Shown: positions 44,369-52,802 of the stretch, piece by piece | Numbering within the stretch: position 1 is the stretch's first letter | Layout of the letters: each line of letters begins with the position of its first letter | From: [Clostridium] aminophilum DSM 10710 | GTDB lineage: Bacteria > Bacillota > Clostridia > Lachnospirales > Lachnospiraceae | DNA: 64,000 nt | Direction of reading: 5' to 3' | Assembly: GCF_000711825.1 (NCBI RefSeq) | Contig: NZ_JONJ01000013.1 | Span: 1-64,000, forward strand | Program-made: the position numbers and the translations under genes | Notes under the pieces: model-generated | What the model saw: only the letters and a program-made list of their open reading frames with translations | Told to the model about the DNA's origin: nothing | The model's database searches: none

Positions 44369-45649
44369 GTGGACGAAAAACGAAAAATCACGAGGAGACA
44401 GCGCTATTCGATTCTGTCTCTGATTCCGGTCTATTTTATGACGATCGGCGTTCTGATTGATCCTCCGTGGAGGATTCTGAACGGAATGCTCCGCATTGTC
44501 ACGGAACCGGATTTTCTGATTACCGATTATATCAAGATCGGCGGCATCGGAGCGGCATTTCTGAATGCGGGCCTTCTGATGCTGATGAGTATCTGGCTTT
44601 GTTACTATCTCGGTCTCAGCGAGGACGGACATACGATCACGTCCAGCTGTCAGATGTTCGGATTCTCGCTCTTCGGCAAGAATCTCATTAATATCTGGGC
44701 GATCCTGCTCGGCGTCTTCCTGTATTCGTACTATCATAAGACGCACATGTCGCGATATATATATATCGGACTGTACGGGACGAGCCTGTCGCCCATTATC
44801 ACACAGATCATGTATACGGTTGATCTTCCGTACACGCCGCGGTTTCTCCTGTCGGTCAGTGTCGGAATCATCATCGGATTCATCCTTCCGCCGCTGGCGA
44901 CAAGCGTCCATTACGCACATCAGGGATATTCCCTCTACAACGTCGGGTTTGCGGCAGGTATCGTCGCGACGGTCGTCGTGTCGGTGTTCAAGTCCTTCGG
45001 GATCAATACCCATTCCCGGCTGATCTGGTCCTACGGACATAACCGTCTTCTGTTCGGCGTTCTGGCGATCCTGTTTCTGGGAATGATTCTGGTGGCGCTG
45101 ATCGACGGCGGCGATCTTGTGATCGACAAGTACCGCAAGGTTCTGAAGACCACCGGCATGGGCGGAACCGACTTTCTGAAAAATGAAGGCGGCAGCCTGG
45201 TGATGCTGAACATGGGGATCAACGGTCTCTTTGCGACGGCAGCGGTCATCATGGTCGGCGGTGAACTGAACGGCCCGACCATCGGCGGAATCTTTACGAT
45301 TGTCGGATTCAGCGCGACCGGTAAACATCTCCGGAACATTGTGCCGGTGATGTTCGGCGTGTGGCTGTCGAGCGTCAGCGGATTCTGGAGCGCGGATTCG
45401 CCGGCGGCGCTTCTCGCCTTTCTGTTTTCCACCACCCTTGCACCGATTGCCGGTGCCTTCGGTGTGATTCCGGGCATCATCGCCGGTTTTCTGCACGCGG
45501 CGGTGGCAATGCAGATCGGCTCGCTCTACGACGGCATGAATCTGTACAACAACGGTTTTGCCGGCGGTATCGTGGCCATCTTTATGGTGCCGGTGATCCA
45601 GTCGATCCGCGACCGGAGAGCGCGTGCGCGAGGCGGCATTTCGCTGTAG
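44369..45649 (+). CDS. DUF1576 multi-pass membrane protein
   Basis: 426 residues with about 11 hydrophobic helices and a short basic N-terminus and C-terminus. Two similar halves are visible: LYNVGFAAGIVATVVVSVFKSFG and LYNNGFAGGIVAIFMVPVIQSI, each following HAA/HYAHQGYS-type sequence. This internal repeat and glycine-rich helices fit DUF1576 proteins, whose transport substrate is unknown. GTG start with AGGAAAGGAAG upstream. Confidence 0.82.
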   Translation: MDEKRKITRRQRYSILSLIPVYFMTIGVLIDPPWRILNGMLRIVTEPDFLITDYIKIGGIGAAFLNAGLLMLMSIWLCYYLGLSEDGHTITSSCQMFGFSLFGKNLINIWAILLGVFLYSYYHKTHMSRYIYIGLYGTSLSPIITQIMYTVDLPYTPRFLLSVSVGIIIGFILPPLATSVHYAHQGYSLYNVGFAAGIVATVVVSVFKSFGINTHSRLIWSYGHNRLLFGVLAILFLGMILVALIDGGDLVIDKYRKVLKTTGMGGTDFLKNEGGSLVMLNMGINGLFATAAVIMVGGELNGPTIGGIFTIVGFSATGKHLRNIVPVMFGVWLSSVSGFWSADSPAALLAFLFSTTLAPIAGAFGVIPGIIAGFLHAAVAMQIGSLYDGMNLYNNGFAGGIVAIFMVPVIQSIRDRRARARGGISL

Positions 45650-45720
45650 GATCGCAGATGCGGTGCTTTATATGTTGCATGAGAGCATGAGCGGTGGCAT
45701 ACGCCTCGCATCAGGAATAG

Positions 45721-45762
45721 AAAACGTCTGCTTCCGGCGCGTCCGGAGGCAGACGTTTTTTT
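45721..45762 (+). terminator. Terminator after the DUF1576 gene
   Basis: AACGTCTGC-x-TCCGG pairs with CCGGA-GGCAGACGTT around CGCGT, then seven T residues. Confidence 0.88.
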
Positions 45763-45820
45763 GCGCAGGCAACGCACCAAAGCCTGTGCTTGCGCGAGGC
45801 CTTGGCAAATGCCGCGAGAA

Positions 45821-45854
45821 CGAGGGAAACTCGCGAAGCGAGTTTCGTCTCGTT
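45821..45854. repeat. Nested hairpin in intergenic region
   Basis: AAACTCGC-GAA-GCGAGTTT is an 8-bp hairpin, with outer ACGAG/CTCGT pairs. Together with the preceding GCGCAGGC/GCCTGTGC arms it fills the 332-base gap between the DUF1576 gene and the carbonic anhydrase gene. TATAAT at 45933-45938 is a likely -10 for the next gene. No coding sequence is seen. Confidence 0.5.
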
Positions 45855-45981
45855 TCATCGGAAATTTCGGGTTCCTTTGGGATTGTAACAGGATCTTTAC
45901 GGGGCATTTCGGTTCATGACAGGAAATCAGGTTATAATAACAATATCCATGACGAATTATGGATAAGACAGGAGACGTATT

Positions 45982-46479
45982 ATGGTTAAGAAATTCAAAA
46001 ACAACGATTCCAGTGTCTTTATCGCGGACGGCGCGCAGATGATCGGGGACATCACCCTCGGACACGGAGCAAGCGTCTGGTACAATGCCGTCCTCCGCGC
46101 GGATCTGTGCCCGATCCGGGTGGGGGAAAACACCAACATTCAGGATCTCTGCATTCTTCACGGTGATCCGCAGTGCAGTGTTGTTCTCGGTGACCGCGTG
46201 TCGGTCGGACATATGAGTATTCTTCACGGCTGTGAGGTCGGGGATGACAGCGTGATCGGGATGGGAAGCACCATCCTGAACGGGGCAAAGATCGGAAAGA
46301 ACTGTCTGATCGGTGCGGGATCGCTGATCACGAAGAATACCGTCATTCCGGACAATACGATGGCGTTCGGCCGTCCTGCAAAGATCGTCCGCACGATGAC
46401 GGAGAAGGACATTGCATACAATGAGAAGAACTGGAAGGAGTATGCGATGCTCGCCGAGGAGGCGGGAAGAGATTCCTGA
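45982..46479 (+). CDS. Gamma-carbonic anhydrase-like hexapeptide-repeat protein
   Basis: 165 residues, nearly all left-handed beta-helix hexapeptide repeats. GDITLGHGASVWYNAVLRAD, NIQDLCILH, VSVGHMSILHGC, and GMGSTILNGAKIGKNCLIGAGSLI match the YrdA/PaaY gamma-CA group, including the metal-binding histidines (ILH, VGHMSILHGC). It binds zinc or a similar metal. Enzyme activity in this subgroup varies. AGGAGACG precedes the ATG. Confidence 0.92.
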   Translation: MVKKFKNNDSSVFIADGAQMIGDITLGHGASVWYNAVLRADLCPIRVGENTNIQDLCILHGDPQCSVVLGDRVSVGHMSILHGCEVGDDSVIGMGSTILNGAKIGKNCLIGAGSLITKNTVIPDNTMAFGRPAKIVRTMTEKDIAYNEKNWKEYAMLAEEAGRDS

Positions 46480-46726
46480 CGGGGACAGGACACCGGCCGC
46501 AGGGAACAATGCCGGGGGCCTGAAAGAAAAATCATCGGTCGGAAGGTGGGTCTTGCCGGATTTCGTCAGGAAAATACGAAATACCTCAAAGAAATGCGTT
46601 TTTCTGTTAAAAGAACGTTATGTTTTCATGTTTTTAATTTTGAAACGATAGTGGAAAAACCGCGTAAATGCACGGTTTTGCGGACAGTTCCATTTTTGTG
46701 AATGTCATATATCACAAAAAACGTAT

Positions 46727-46754
46727 TGCATTTTTGTATAAATGTGCTAAAACA
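46727..46754 (+). promoter_or_regulatory. Possible promoter of the NhaD-type antiporter
   Basis: TTGCAT, a 16-base spacer and TAAAAC lie about 155 bases upstream of the ATG, leaving a long leader. Confidence 0.4.
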
Positions 46755-46776
46755 TACTTCTGTGCCCGGAACCGGA

Positions 46777-46876
46777 TTCCGGACAGCAACGGGACAAAAC
46801 ACCTTTCCGGTGCGCAGCCCCGTTCTTCGCGGAAGCTGCGGAAATGCCCAAAACGGCATCCGCCCGCAGACTGCGA
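46777..46876 (+). promoter_or_regulatory. Structured leader before the NhaD-type antiporter
   Basis: The leader folds into several strong stems: CCGGAACCGG/TTCCGG-type arms, ACGGG paired with CCCGT around CACC/GGTG, and GCGG-AA-ATGCC paired with GGCAT-CCGC. A CTGCGG/CCGCAG pair encloses the last. The rest of the 46480-46908 gap is AT-rich, with one weak hairpin near 46655. I could not match a known riboswitch; a sodium-sensing role is only suggested by the downstream gene. Confidence 0.4.
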
Positions 46877-46908
46877 TCACTATGAAATCACATGGGAGGT
46901 AGTTATTT

Positions 46909-48255
46909 ATGGCAACACCGGTATGGCTCAGCATTCCGTTTGCAGGACTTCTGCTCTGTATTGCCCTTTTTCCGATCATGAAGGCGGATTGGTGGGAGGA
47001 GCACAAGGCTCTGGTCGTCGCATTCTGGTCTGTGCTGACACTGATTCTGTTTACGATGGTCTTCGGCCCGGCGGCATCGCTGGAAACGGCGGTTGACTGT
47101 CTGTTCAATGACTATGTCACGTTTATCGTTCTTTTGTTCGGCCTGTACTGTGTATCCGGCAACATCACGTTTACCGGAGATCTGGCCGGTTCACCGGCGG
47201 TCAATGTGGGACTTCTGGCGATCGGAACGCTTCTTTCCAGCTGCATCGGAACCACCGGTTCCAGTATGCTGATGATCCGTCCGGTCATCCGGATGAATTC
47301 CTGGAGACGGAGAAGAGCCCACATCATGGTCTTCTTCATTTTCCTGATCTCCAACATCGGCGGATGTCTGACACCGGTTGGAGATCCGCCGCTGCTGATG
47401 GGCTTTATGCACGGAGTATCCTTCTTCTGGAGCCTTCATCTGTTTCCGGTTATGCTGCTCAACATGGCAGTGCTGCTGTTCATCTTCTACCATATTGATA
47501 TGAAGGAATACCGCGCGGATGTGGCCGACGGCCGCAAACCGGATATCTCAAAACCGGGCACGGAGCTGAAAATCGGCGGCGGTCACAACATCATTTTCCT
47601 GTTTGCCATCGTGGCGGCGGTTGTTCTGAGCGGAACGCTGTCGAATTTTCCGATGTTCCAGAATGCGGACGGCTCTGCGGCGGGTGTGCCGCTTCCGGGC
47701 GGAAAGGTGTTCCCGTGGGCTTCCGTGATCGAGATTGTAATCATTCTGATTTCGGCCCTTCTTTCCTTTGTCACAACGAACCGGGAAGTTCGCCGGAAGA
47801 ACCATTTTACCTGGGGGGCGATCGAGGAGGTCGCAACTCTCTTCATCGGCATCTTCATCACCATGCAGCCGGCCCTTCTTCTGCTGAAGGAAGTCGGACC
47901 GCAGCTGGGCCTGAATCACCCCGCCCAGATGTTCTGGGCAACCGGAATTCTGTCCAGTTTTCTGGATAACACGCCGACGTATCTGGTATTTCTGACAACG
48001 GCAGGAACCCTTGATTTTACACAGGGCATGATGACGACGCTCGGCATTGTTCCGGCGAACATGCTGATGGCGATTTCCTGCGGCGCCGTCTTTATGGGCG
48101 CGATCACCTATATCGGAAATGCGCCGAACTTTATGGTCAAGTCCATGTCGGATGAGAACGGTATCGCGATGCCGTCCTTCTTCGGCTATCTGAAATGGTC
48201 CGTAAAATATCTGGTTCCGGTATTCCTTCTGGATACCGTGATCTTCTTTCTGTGA
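46909..48255 (+). CDS. Sodium:proton antiporter, NhaD/ArsB type
   Basis: 448 residues with about 11 hydrophobic helices. The motifs SSCIGTTGSSMLMIRPVIRMN, SNIGGCLTPVGDPPLL and LSSFLDNTPTYLVFL are those of the NhaD branch of the ion transporter superfamily. The protein probably exports Na+ in exchange for H+. GGGAGG precedes the ATG. The next gene starts 14 bases after its stop. Confidence 0.9.
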   Translation: MATPVWLSIPFAGLLLCIALFPIMKADWWEEHKALVVAFWSVLTLILFTMVFGPAASLETAVDCLFNDYVTFIVLLFGLYCVSGNITFTGDLAGSPAVNVGLLAIGTLLSSCIGTTGSSMLMIRPVIRMNSWRRRRAHIMVFFIFLISNIGGCLTPVGDPPLLMGFMHGVSFFWSLHLFPVMLLNMAVLLFIFYHIDMKEYRADVADGRKPDISKPGTELKIGGGHNIIFLFAIVAAVVLSGTLSNFPMFQNADGSAAGVPLPGGKVFPWASVIEIVIILISALLSFVTTNREVRRKNHFTWGAIEEVATLFIGIFITMQPALLLLKEVGPQLGLNHPAQMFWATGILSSFLDNTPTYLVFLTTAGTLDFTQGMMTTLGIVPANMLMAISCGAVFMGAITYIGNAPNFMVKSMSDENGIAMPSFFGYLKWSVKYLVPVFLLDTVIFFL

Positions 48256-48269
48256 GAGGAGGAGAAGGG

Positions 48270-49514
48270 ATGAGCGAAGAGAATAAAAAGATCGATCCGG
48301 AACAGACGGCTGCGATGGGAAATGCGACAGACGACGGGGATTCCGAATCCTCCGGCGAGGAGTACCGCGAGCTCGCCGAGCACATCTACGATCTGGATCT
48401 GAAAGTATACGAGACAACCGGTTCCTCACTGGGCCGTGTATTCAACGACGACCGTGAGCGCTGTGTGCGGAGAATGATCCGCGCGATGGAAGACACACCG
48501 GAAGAGCATCTGGTTCGAAGCGAGGTTGTCCTGATCGGAAACATGGCGAGAACGATCCGGGACAAGTCGGTCCGCAAGGAGATTATGACCGCCTACAATG
48601 AGATCATGCAGAAGCTTCTCATGATGCAGCGAACCTCCATCGGAACGAATATTCTGGACAAGCGGAGAGCGAGACTGAATCCGATGTCGATCGACGGCCG
48701 GTTTGCGGAAAACCAGCATCTGATCATCTGCATCAGCCGTACCTACGGTTCCGGCGGAAACTATATCGGTTTCGGACTGGCGGATAAGCTCAAGATCGAT
48801 TATTACGATGCGGAGATTTTCAACGCGACTCTGAAGCGCCTGGAGGCGGAGCAGGACGGTCTGACCGACGAAGCGGATTATGTCGGTCTTCAGCTGCAGA
48901 AAAGCAAGAGCAAGAATCCGGGACTGGATGTCTACACGGAGAAGACCGGTTTCCGCGAGTGGTTCAAAAAACTGAACCGGTATCACGGCCTGCCGAAGAA
49001 GGACGCACTGTTCTTCAACCAGAGCGATCTGATCTGCGAGATGGCCCAGAAATCGGATTTTGTGGTGATGGGACGGTGTGCGGATGTCATTCTCCGGAAC
49101 AACAATATTCCGCATATCAGCATTTTCATCACGGCACCGTTTGAGCGCCGTGTCCGCAACATGATGGAGTATAACCATCAGGACCGGAAGACCACCGAGA
49201 AGTATGTTCAGCAGGTTGACCGCGCACATGCGGCCTACTATGAATATTTTACCGGGCTGAAATGGGGTCAGGCGAATCACTACGATTTCTGCCTGAACAG
49301 CGCAAGTTACGGAATTCAGGGATCGGTGGATTTCATCCTCCGGACGCTGAAATATAACGGCGTCAAGTTCCCGCACCATCTTGAACCGGAGACGGAGGCG
49401 GAGCGCGCAACACTTCAGGCCGATGCGGACGCGGTAGAGGCGACCGCACAGAAGGATGCCGAGAGAAGAGCGGCACAGGAGGCGGCAGAGGCAGCGCTTC
49501 CGAAGGAAGATTAA
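48270..49514 (+). CDS. Cytidylate kinase-like family protein with extensions
   Basis: 414 residues. The core (about 150-360) resembles cytidylate kinase-like proteins: HLIICISRTYGSGGNYIGFGLADKL (P-loop with GSGG instead of GKS/T), YYDAEIF, and GRCADVILR. An N-terminal 150-residue helical region and an Ala/Glu-rich C-terminal tail (about 375-414) are extra. The missing P-loop lysine suggests altered nucleotide binding. GGAGGAGAAGGG is the ribosome site, overlapping the end of the antiporter operon. Confidence 0.82.
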   Translation: MSEENKKIDPEQTAAMGNATDDGDSESSGEEYRELAEHIYDLDLKVYETTGSSLGRVFNDDRERCVRRMIRAMEDTPEEHLVRSEVVLIGNMARTIRDKSVRKEIMTAYNEIMQKLLMMQRTSIGTNILDKRRARLNPMSIDGRFAENQHLIICISRTYGSGGNYIGFGLADKLKIDYYDAEIFNATLKRLEAEQDGLTDEADYVGLQLQKSKSKNPGLDVYTEKTGFREWFKKLNRYHGLPKKDALFFNQSDLICEMAQKSDFVVMGRCADVILRNNNIPHISIFITAPFERRVRNMMEYNHQDRKTTEKYVQQVDRAHAAYYEYFTGLKWGQANHYDFCLNSASYGIQGSVDFILRTLKYNGVKFPHHLEPETEAERATLQADADAVEATAQKDAERRAAQEAAEAALPKED

Positions 49515-49581
49515 GTAAGAGTCAGAACAGAGGGACTCTGTCGGAGGCGTCCGGGCGGAACACCGTCCGGGCGCCTTATCT

Positions 49582-49763
49582 ATATGTCATGGGGAAGTGC
49601 TTTGCACTTTCCCATGACATATAGCCGCTCTGCGAGGATGCGCACGCCGCTGTAAGCAAATTCACTAAGCTCGAGAAAACCAGCGGCGGCGCGCAAAGTC
49701 CGCGGGGCTCCCCTCAGGACTGAGGGGATGGGGGAACCGAAGTCCGCTTGCGGAGTTTGTTCT
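49582..49763. repeat. Composite intergenic repeat (modules C, B, E, A)
   Basis: A palindrome with arms TATATGTCATGGGAAAGTGC-like sequence (49582-49623) is followed by module B (GCGAGGATGCGCACGCCGCTG, 49632-49652), then TTCACTAAGCTCGAGAAAACC, also found at 24875-24895, then module A (49693-49763). The same modules occur elsewhere in different combinations. It fills most of the 448-base gap before murC. Confidence 0.85.
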
Positions 49764-49775
49764 ATACTCCCTGCG

Positions 49776-49804
49776 TTGATTTTGCATCATTTCTATGCTA
49801 AAGT
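49776..49804 (+). promoter_or_regulatory. murC promoter
   Basis: TTGATT (49776-49781), 17-base spacer, TAAAGT (49799-49804). The leader that follows is purine-rich and contains AACAGGAAAA three times (49875, 49899, 49911). Confidence 0.5.
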
Positions 49805-49962
49805 AAGCGACGGAAAAAGGATTCATTTCCCGGCCGGGACTCCGGCCTGTTGAGTGATCATACAATAAGAAGACAACAGGAAAAACAACAAGAGAGTCAA
49901 CAGGAAAATTAACAGGAAAATCAAGAATACCAAGAGAAATAAAGAATAAGAAGGTTTACGTT

Positions 49963-51339
49963 ATGTTTGAGATCGATCTGAAAAAACCGGCACATGTGCA
50001 TTTTATCGGAATCGGCGGTATCAGCATGAGCGGTCTCGCAGAAATTCTGCTTGATGAGAAATTCTGTGTCACCGGCTCCGACTCCCACCGCTCACCGATT
50101 ACGGAGCATCTGGAGAGCCTGGGCGCGAAGATCGCGTATCCACAGGCTGCGGAAAATATTACAGAGGGAATCGATGTCGTTGTCTACACGGCAGCGATCC
50201 ATCCGGAGAATCCGGAATTTGCCGAGGCGAAAAAGCGCGGCATTCCGATGCTGACCAGGGCGCAGCTGCTCGGCCAGATCATGAAGCATTACCGCAATGC
50301 GATCTCCGTTGCGGGAACGCACGGAAAGACGACCACAACGTCCATGATCACGGAAATCTTTATGGAGGCGGAGACCGATCCGACGGTATCGGTCGGCGGA
50401 ATGCTGGACTCCATTGGCGGCAACATCCGCGTTGGCGGTCCGGACTACTTTGTCATGGAGGCGTGCGAATATACGAACAGCTTCCTGTCCTTCTTCCCGA
50501 CGCTGGCGGTGATTCTGAACGTGCAGGAAGATCATCTGGACTTTTTCAAGGATCTGGCGGACATCCGTCATTCGTTCCGCCGCTTTGTGGGCAATGTCGC
50601 CGAGGGCGGCACGGTTGTCATCAACGGAGAGATTGAGAACCGGAGCGAGATCATCGGGGATGCGAAAGTGAAGGTGATTACCTTCGGACATGACCGGAGC
50701 TTTGACTATTCCGCCGGCGACATATCCTACGATGAATTCGGCCGGGCGTCGTTTGACCTGTATGTGAAGGGTGAGAAGAAAGAGCGGATCCGTCTCGGCG
50801 TGGCCGGCGAGCACAATGTCCTGAACGCGCTGGCGGCGATCGCGGCGGCACAGAATTATGCGATTCCGATGAGCGCCGTGACGAAGGCGCTGGAGCGCTT
50901 TTCCGGCACACACCGCCGTTTTGAGAAAAAGGGTGTGCTGGACGGCGTGACCATCATCGACGACTATGCGCATCACCCGCAGGAGATCGAGGCGACGCTT
51001 CGGGCGGCGAAGAATTATCCTCATGGGATCGTCTGGTGCGCATTCCAGCCGCACACCTATTCCAGAACTGCGGCGTTTCTGGATGACTTCGCAAAAGCGC
51101 TTTCCCTGGCGGATCGCGTCATTCTGGCGGACATTTATGCGGCGAGAGAGACGAATACCTACGGCGTCAGCTCCGATGACATTGTACAGCGGCTGAAGAA
51201 GATGGGTAAAGAGGCCTGGTACCTTCCGACTTTCCCGGAAATTGAGTCTTTTGTTCGTGAAAATTGCCGTCCGGGAGACATTTTGATCACCATGGGCGCC
51301 GGCGACATCGTGAAAGTGGGAGAGGATCTTCTGAAATAA
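49963..51339 (+). CDS. murC: UDP-N-acetylmuramate--L-alanine ligase
   Basis: 458 residues. HFIGIGGISMSGLAEIL and VTGSDSHRSP are the MurC N-terminus, and SVAGTHGKTTTTSMI is the Mur-ligase ATP-binding loop. EACEYTNSFL and DDYAHHPQEI are further family motifs. It adds L-Ala to UDP-MurNAc in peptidoglycan synthesis. AAGAAGG lies upstream of the ATG. Monocistronic; the DnaA-box region follows. Confidence 0.95.
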   Translation: MFEIDLKKPAHVHFIGIGGISMSGLAEILLDEKFCVTGSDSHRSPITEHLESLGAKIAYPQAAENITEGIDVVVYTAAIHPENPEFAEAKKRGIPMLTRAQLLGQIMKHYRNAISVAGTHGKTTTTSMITEIFMEAETDPTVSVGGMLDSIGGNIRVGGPDYFVMEACEYTNSFLSFFPTLAVILNVQEDHLDFFKDLADIRHSFRRFVGNVAEGGTVVINGEIENRSEIIGDAKVKVITFGHDRSFDYSAGDISYDEFGRASFDLYVKGEKKERIRLGVAGEHNVLNALAAIAAAQNYAIPMSAVTKALERFSGTHRRFEKKGVLDGVTIIDDYAHHPQEIEATLRAAKNYPHGIVWCAFQPHTYSRTAAFLDDFAKALSLADRVILADIYAARETNTYGVSSDDIVQRLKKMGKEAWYLPTFPEIESFVRENCRPGDILITMGAGDIVKVGEDLLK

Positions 51340-51375
51340 GATGCCGTGACGGATCCCCGGTAACGGAAAGCAAAT

Positions 51376-51621
51376 TTATCCACATTATCCACCGAGTTTT
51401 CAACAATTATGGAGAAAATCCGGTGGATTTTCTGTATATAAGCCTCAATTCAGAAAAGTCAGACAGAGACAATATCCCCGAGAGAAAGAGATTTATCCAC
51501 ATTTTTTGTGGATAAATGGTGGATAATGAAAATTATGATGTGCAAAATGTGGGTAAATATGTGAATAACCGGGTGGATGATCCAGAAAACCGGGTGAATG
51601 AAAGTTTTCCACGGTGGATAA
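51376..51621. promoter_or_regulatory. DnaA-box cluster upstream of dnaD/dnaC-like genes
   Basis: Perfect DnaA boxes (TTATCCACA or its complement) are at 51376-51384, 51493-51501 and 51507-51515. One-mismatch boxes are at 51385-51393, 51518-51526, 51548-51556, 51560-51568 and 51613-51621. The boxes at 51493 and 51507 face each other across five bases. No gene is present in 51340-51706. It could titrate DnaA, place dnaD/dnaC under DnaA control, or be part of an origin. Confidence 0.85.
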
Positions 51622-51706
51622 GGAGAAACTCCGTGTTCTTTCGGTTTTCAGGGCGGTGTGTTAAAATAAGACACAAGACATAAGAGAAAACAGTGAGGAG
51701 AAGAAC

Positions 51707-52756
51707 GTGAAATTTTCCGATCAGTTATCGGCGGGCGTGACCGTGGTGTCCAACCGTTTTATTGATGAGTGTATGGCCGGGGCGGACGGCAATTTTGTGA
51801 AGGTATATCTGTATCTTCTCCGCCATGAAGGTGAGGATGTGACCTGTGCATCGGTGGCGGATGCACTGGAATGTACCGAGGCGGATGTCCGGAGAGCGGC
51901 GGCATACTGGGTAAAGGAAGGTATACTCTGTCCGTGGGAGAGCGAATCCGCCGGACCAAGGGAAGAGACGGTGCGCGCAAAAGAGCCGGCAGAAGAAACG
52001 CCGGAACCGGATACGGCAGCAGGACAGAACCGGGCCGGGGCGGCAAAGAAACAGCCGGACATGACAAAGCTTGTCGGCGATCAGGAATATCAGGATCTTC
52101 TCTACGTGGCGCAGCGGTATCTGAAGAAGACCTTCAGTCACACCGACCACATGATCTTTGCGAATCTCTATCAGAATATCGGAATCCCGGCGGAGGTGCT
52201 GGAGTATCTGATGGAATACTGCGCGCAGTCGGGGCACAGCAGTATGCGCTACGCCGAAAAGATTGCGCTTGACTGGAATGACCGGGGATTCCGCACAAGG
52301 GCGGAGGCGGAAAACTATTCCGCAAATTATTCCAAGGGGATGTTTGCGGTCATGAAGGCATTCGGCCTCAATGACCGGAGACCGGCCACGGCGGAAAAGC
52401 AGTTTATCGACCGGTGGCTCGGCGAATACGGCTTTTCACTGGATGTGGTGCTGGAAGCCTGTGACCGCACGATCGCGCGGATTCATAAGCCGAGTTTTAC
52501 CTATGCGGACGGGATTCTGAAAATCTGGCGCGGAAGCGGTGTTAAGACGCTGGATGATGTGAGAGCGCAGGATGAGGTGCGGGCCGCGCAGGAAAACCTG
52601 AAGGGCAAGGGGACGGACGGAAAAGCCGGGACGGATAAAAATGCGCACGGCAGGGCGCGGACCCGGTTTGATAATTTTGAATCGCACGGATATGACTATG
52701 AAGATCTGGTGTGGGAACTGATGGACCCGGCCGGAGACACAGGGAAAAAAGACTGA
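51707..52756 (+). CDS. DnaD-domain replication protein
   Basis: 349 residues. Residues 1-80 resemble the winged-helix N-terminal part of DnaD-type proteins (FVKVYLYLLRHEGEDVTCASVADALECTEADVRRAAAYW). A Pro/Ala/Glu-rich linker follows. Two DnaB_2/DnaD-like helical domains follow at about 125-205 and 215-285, the second ending SFTYADGILKIWRGSGVKT, a DnaD-domain signature (YxxxIL-x-W). It would help load the replicative helicase. GTGAGGAGAAGAAC is upstream. It lies directly after the DnaA-box cluster and before a DnaC-like gene. Confidence 0.88.
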   Translation: MKFSDQLSAGVTVVSNRFIDECMAGADGNFVKVYLYLLRHEGEDVTCASVADALECTEADVRRAAAYWVKEGILCPWESESAGPREETVRAKEPAEETPEPDTAAGQNRAGAAKKQPDMTKLVGDQEYQDLLYVAQRYLKKTFSHTDHMIFANLYQNIGIPAEVLEYLMEYCAQSGHSSMRYAEKIALDWNDRGFRTRAEAENYSANYSKGMFAVMKAFGLNDRRPATAEKQFIDRWLGEYGFSLDVVLEACDRTIARIHKPSFTYADGILKIWRGSGVKTLDDVRAQDEVRAAQENLKGKGTDGKAGTDKNAHGRARTRFDNFESHGYDYEDLVWELMDPAGDTGKKD

Positions 52757-52802
52757 ACGGGAAGACCGCCCGGCGGGAAAACGGTGACAGAAGGAGGAGA
52801 CC

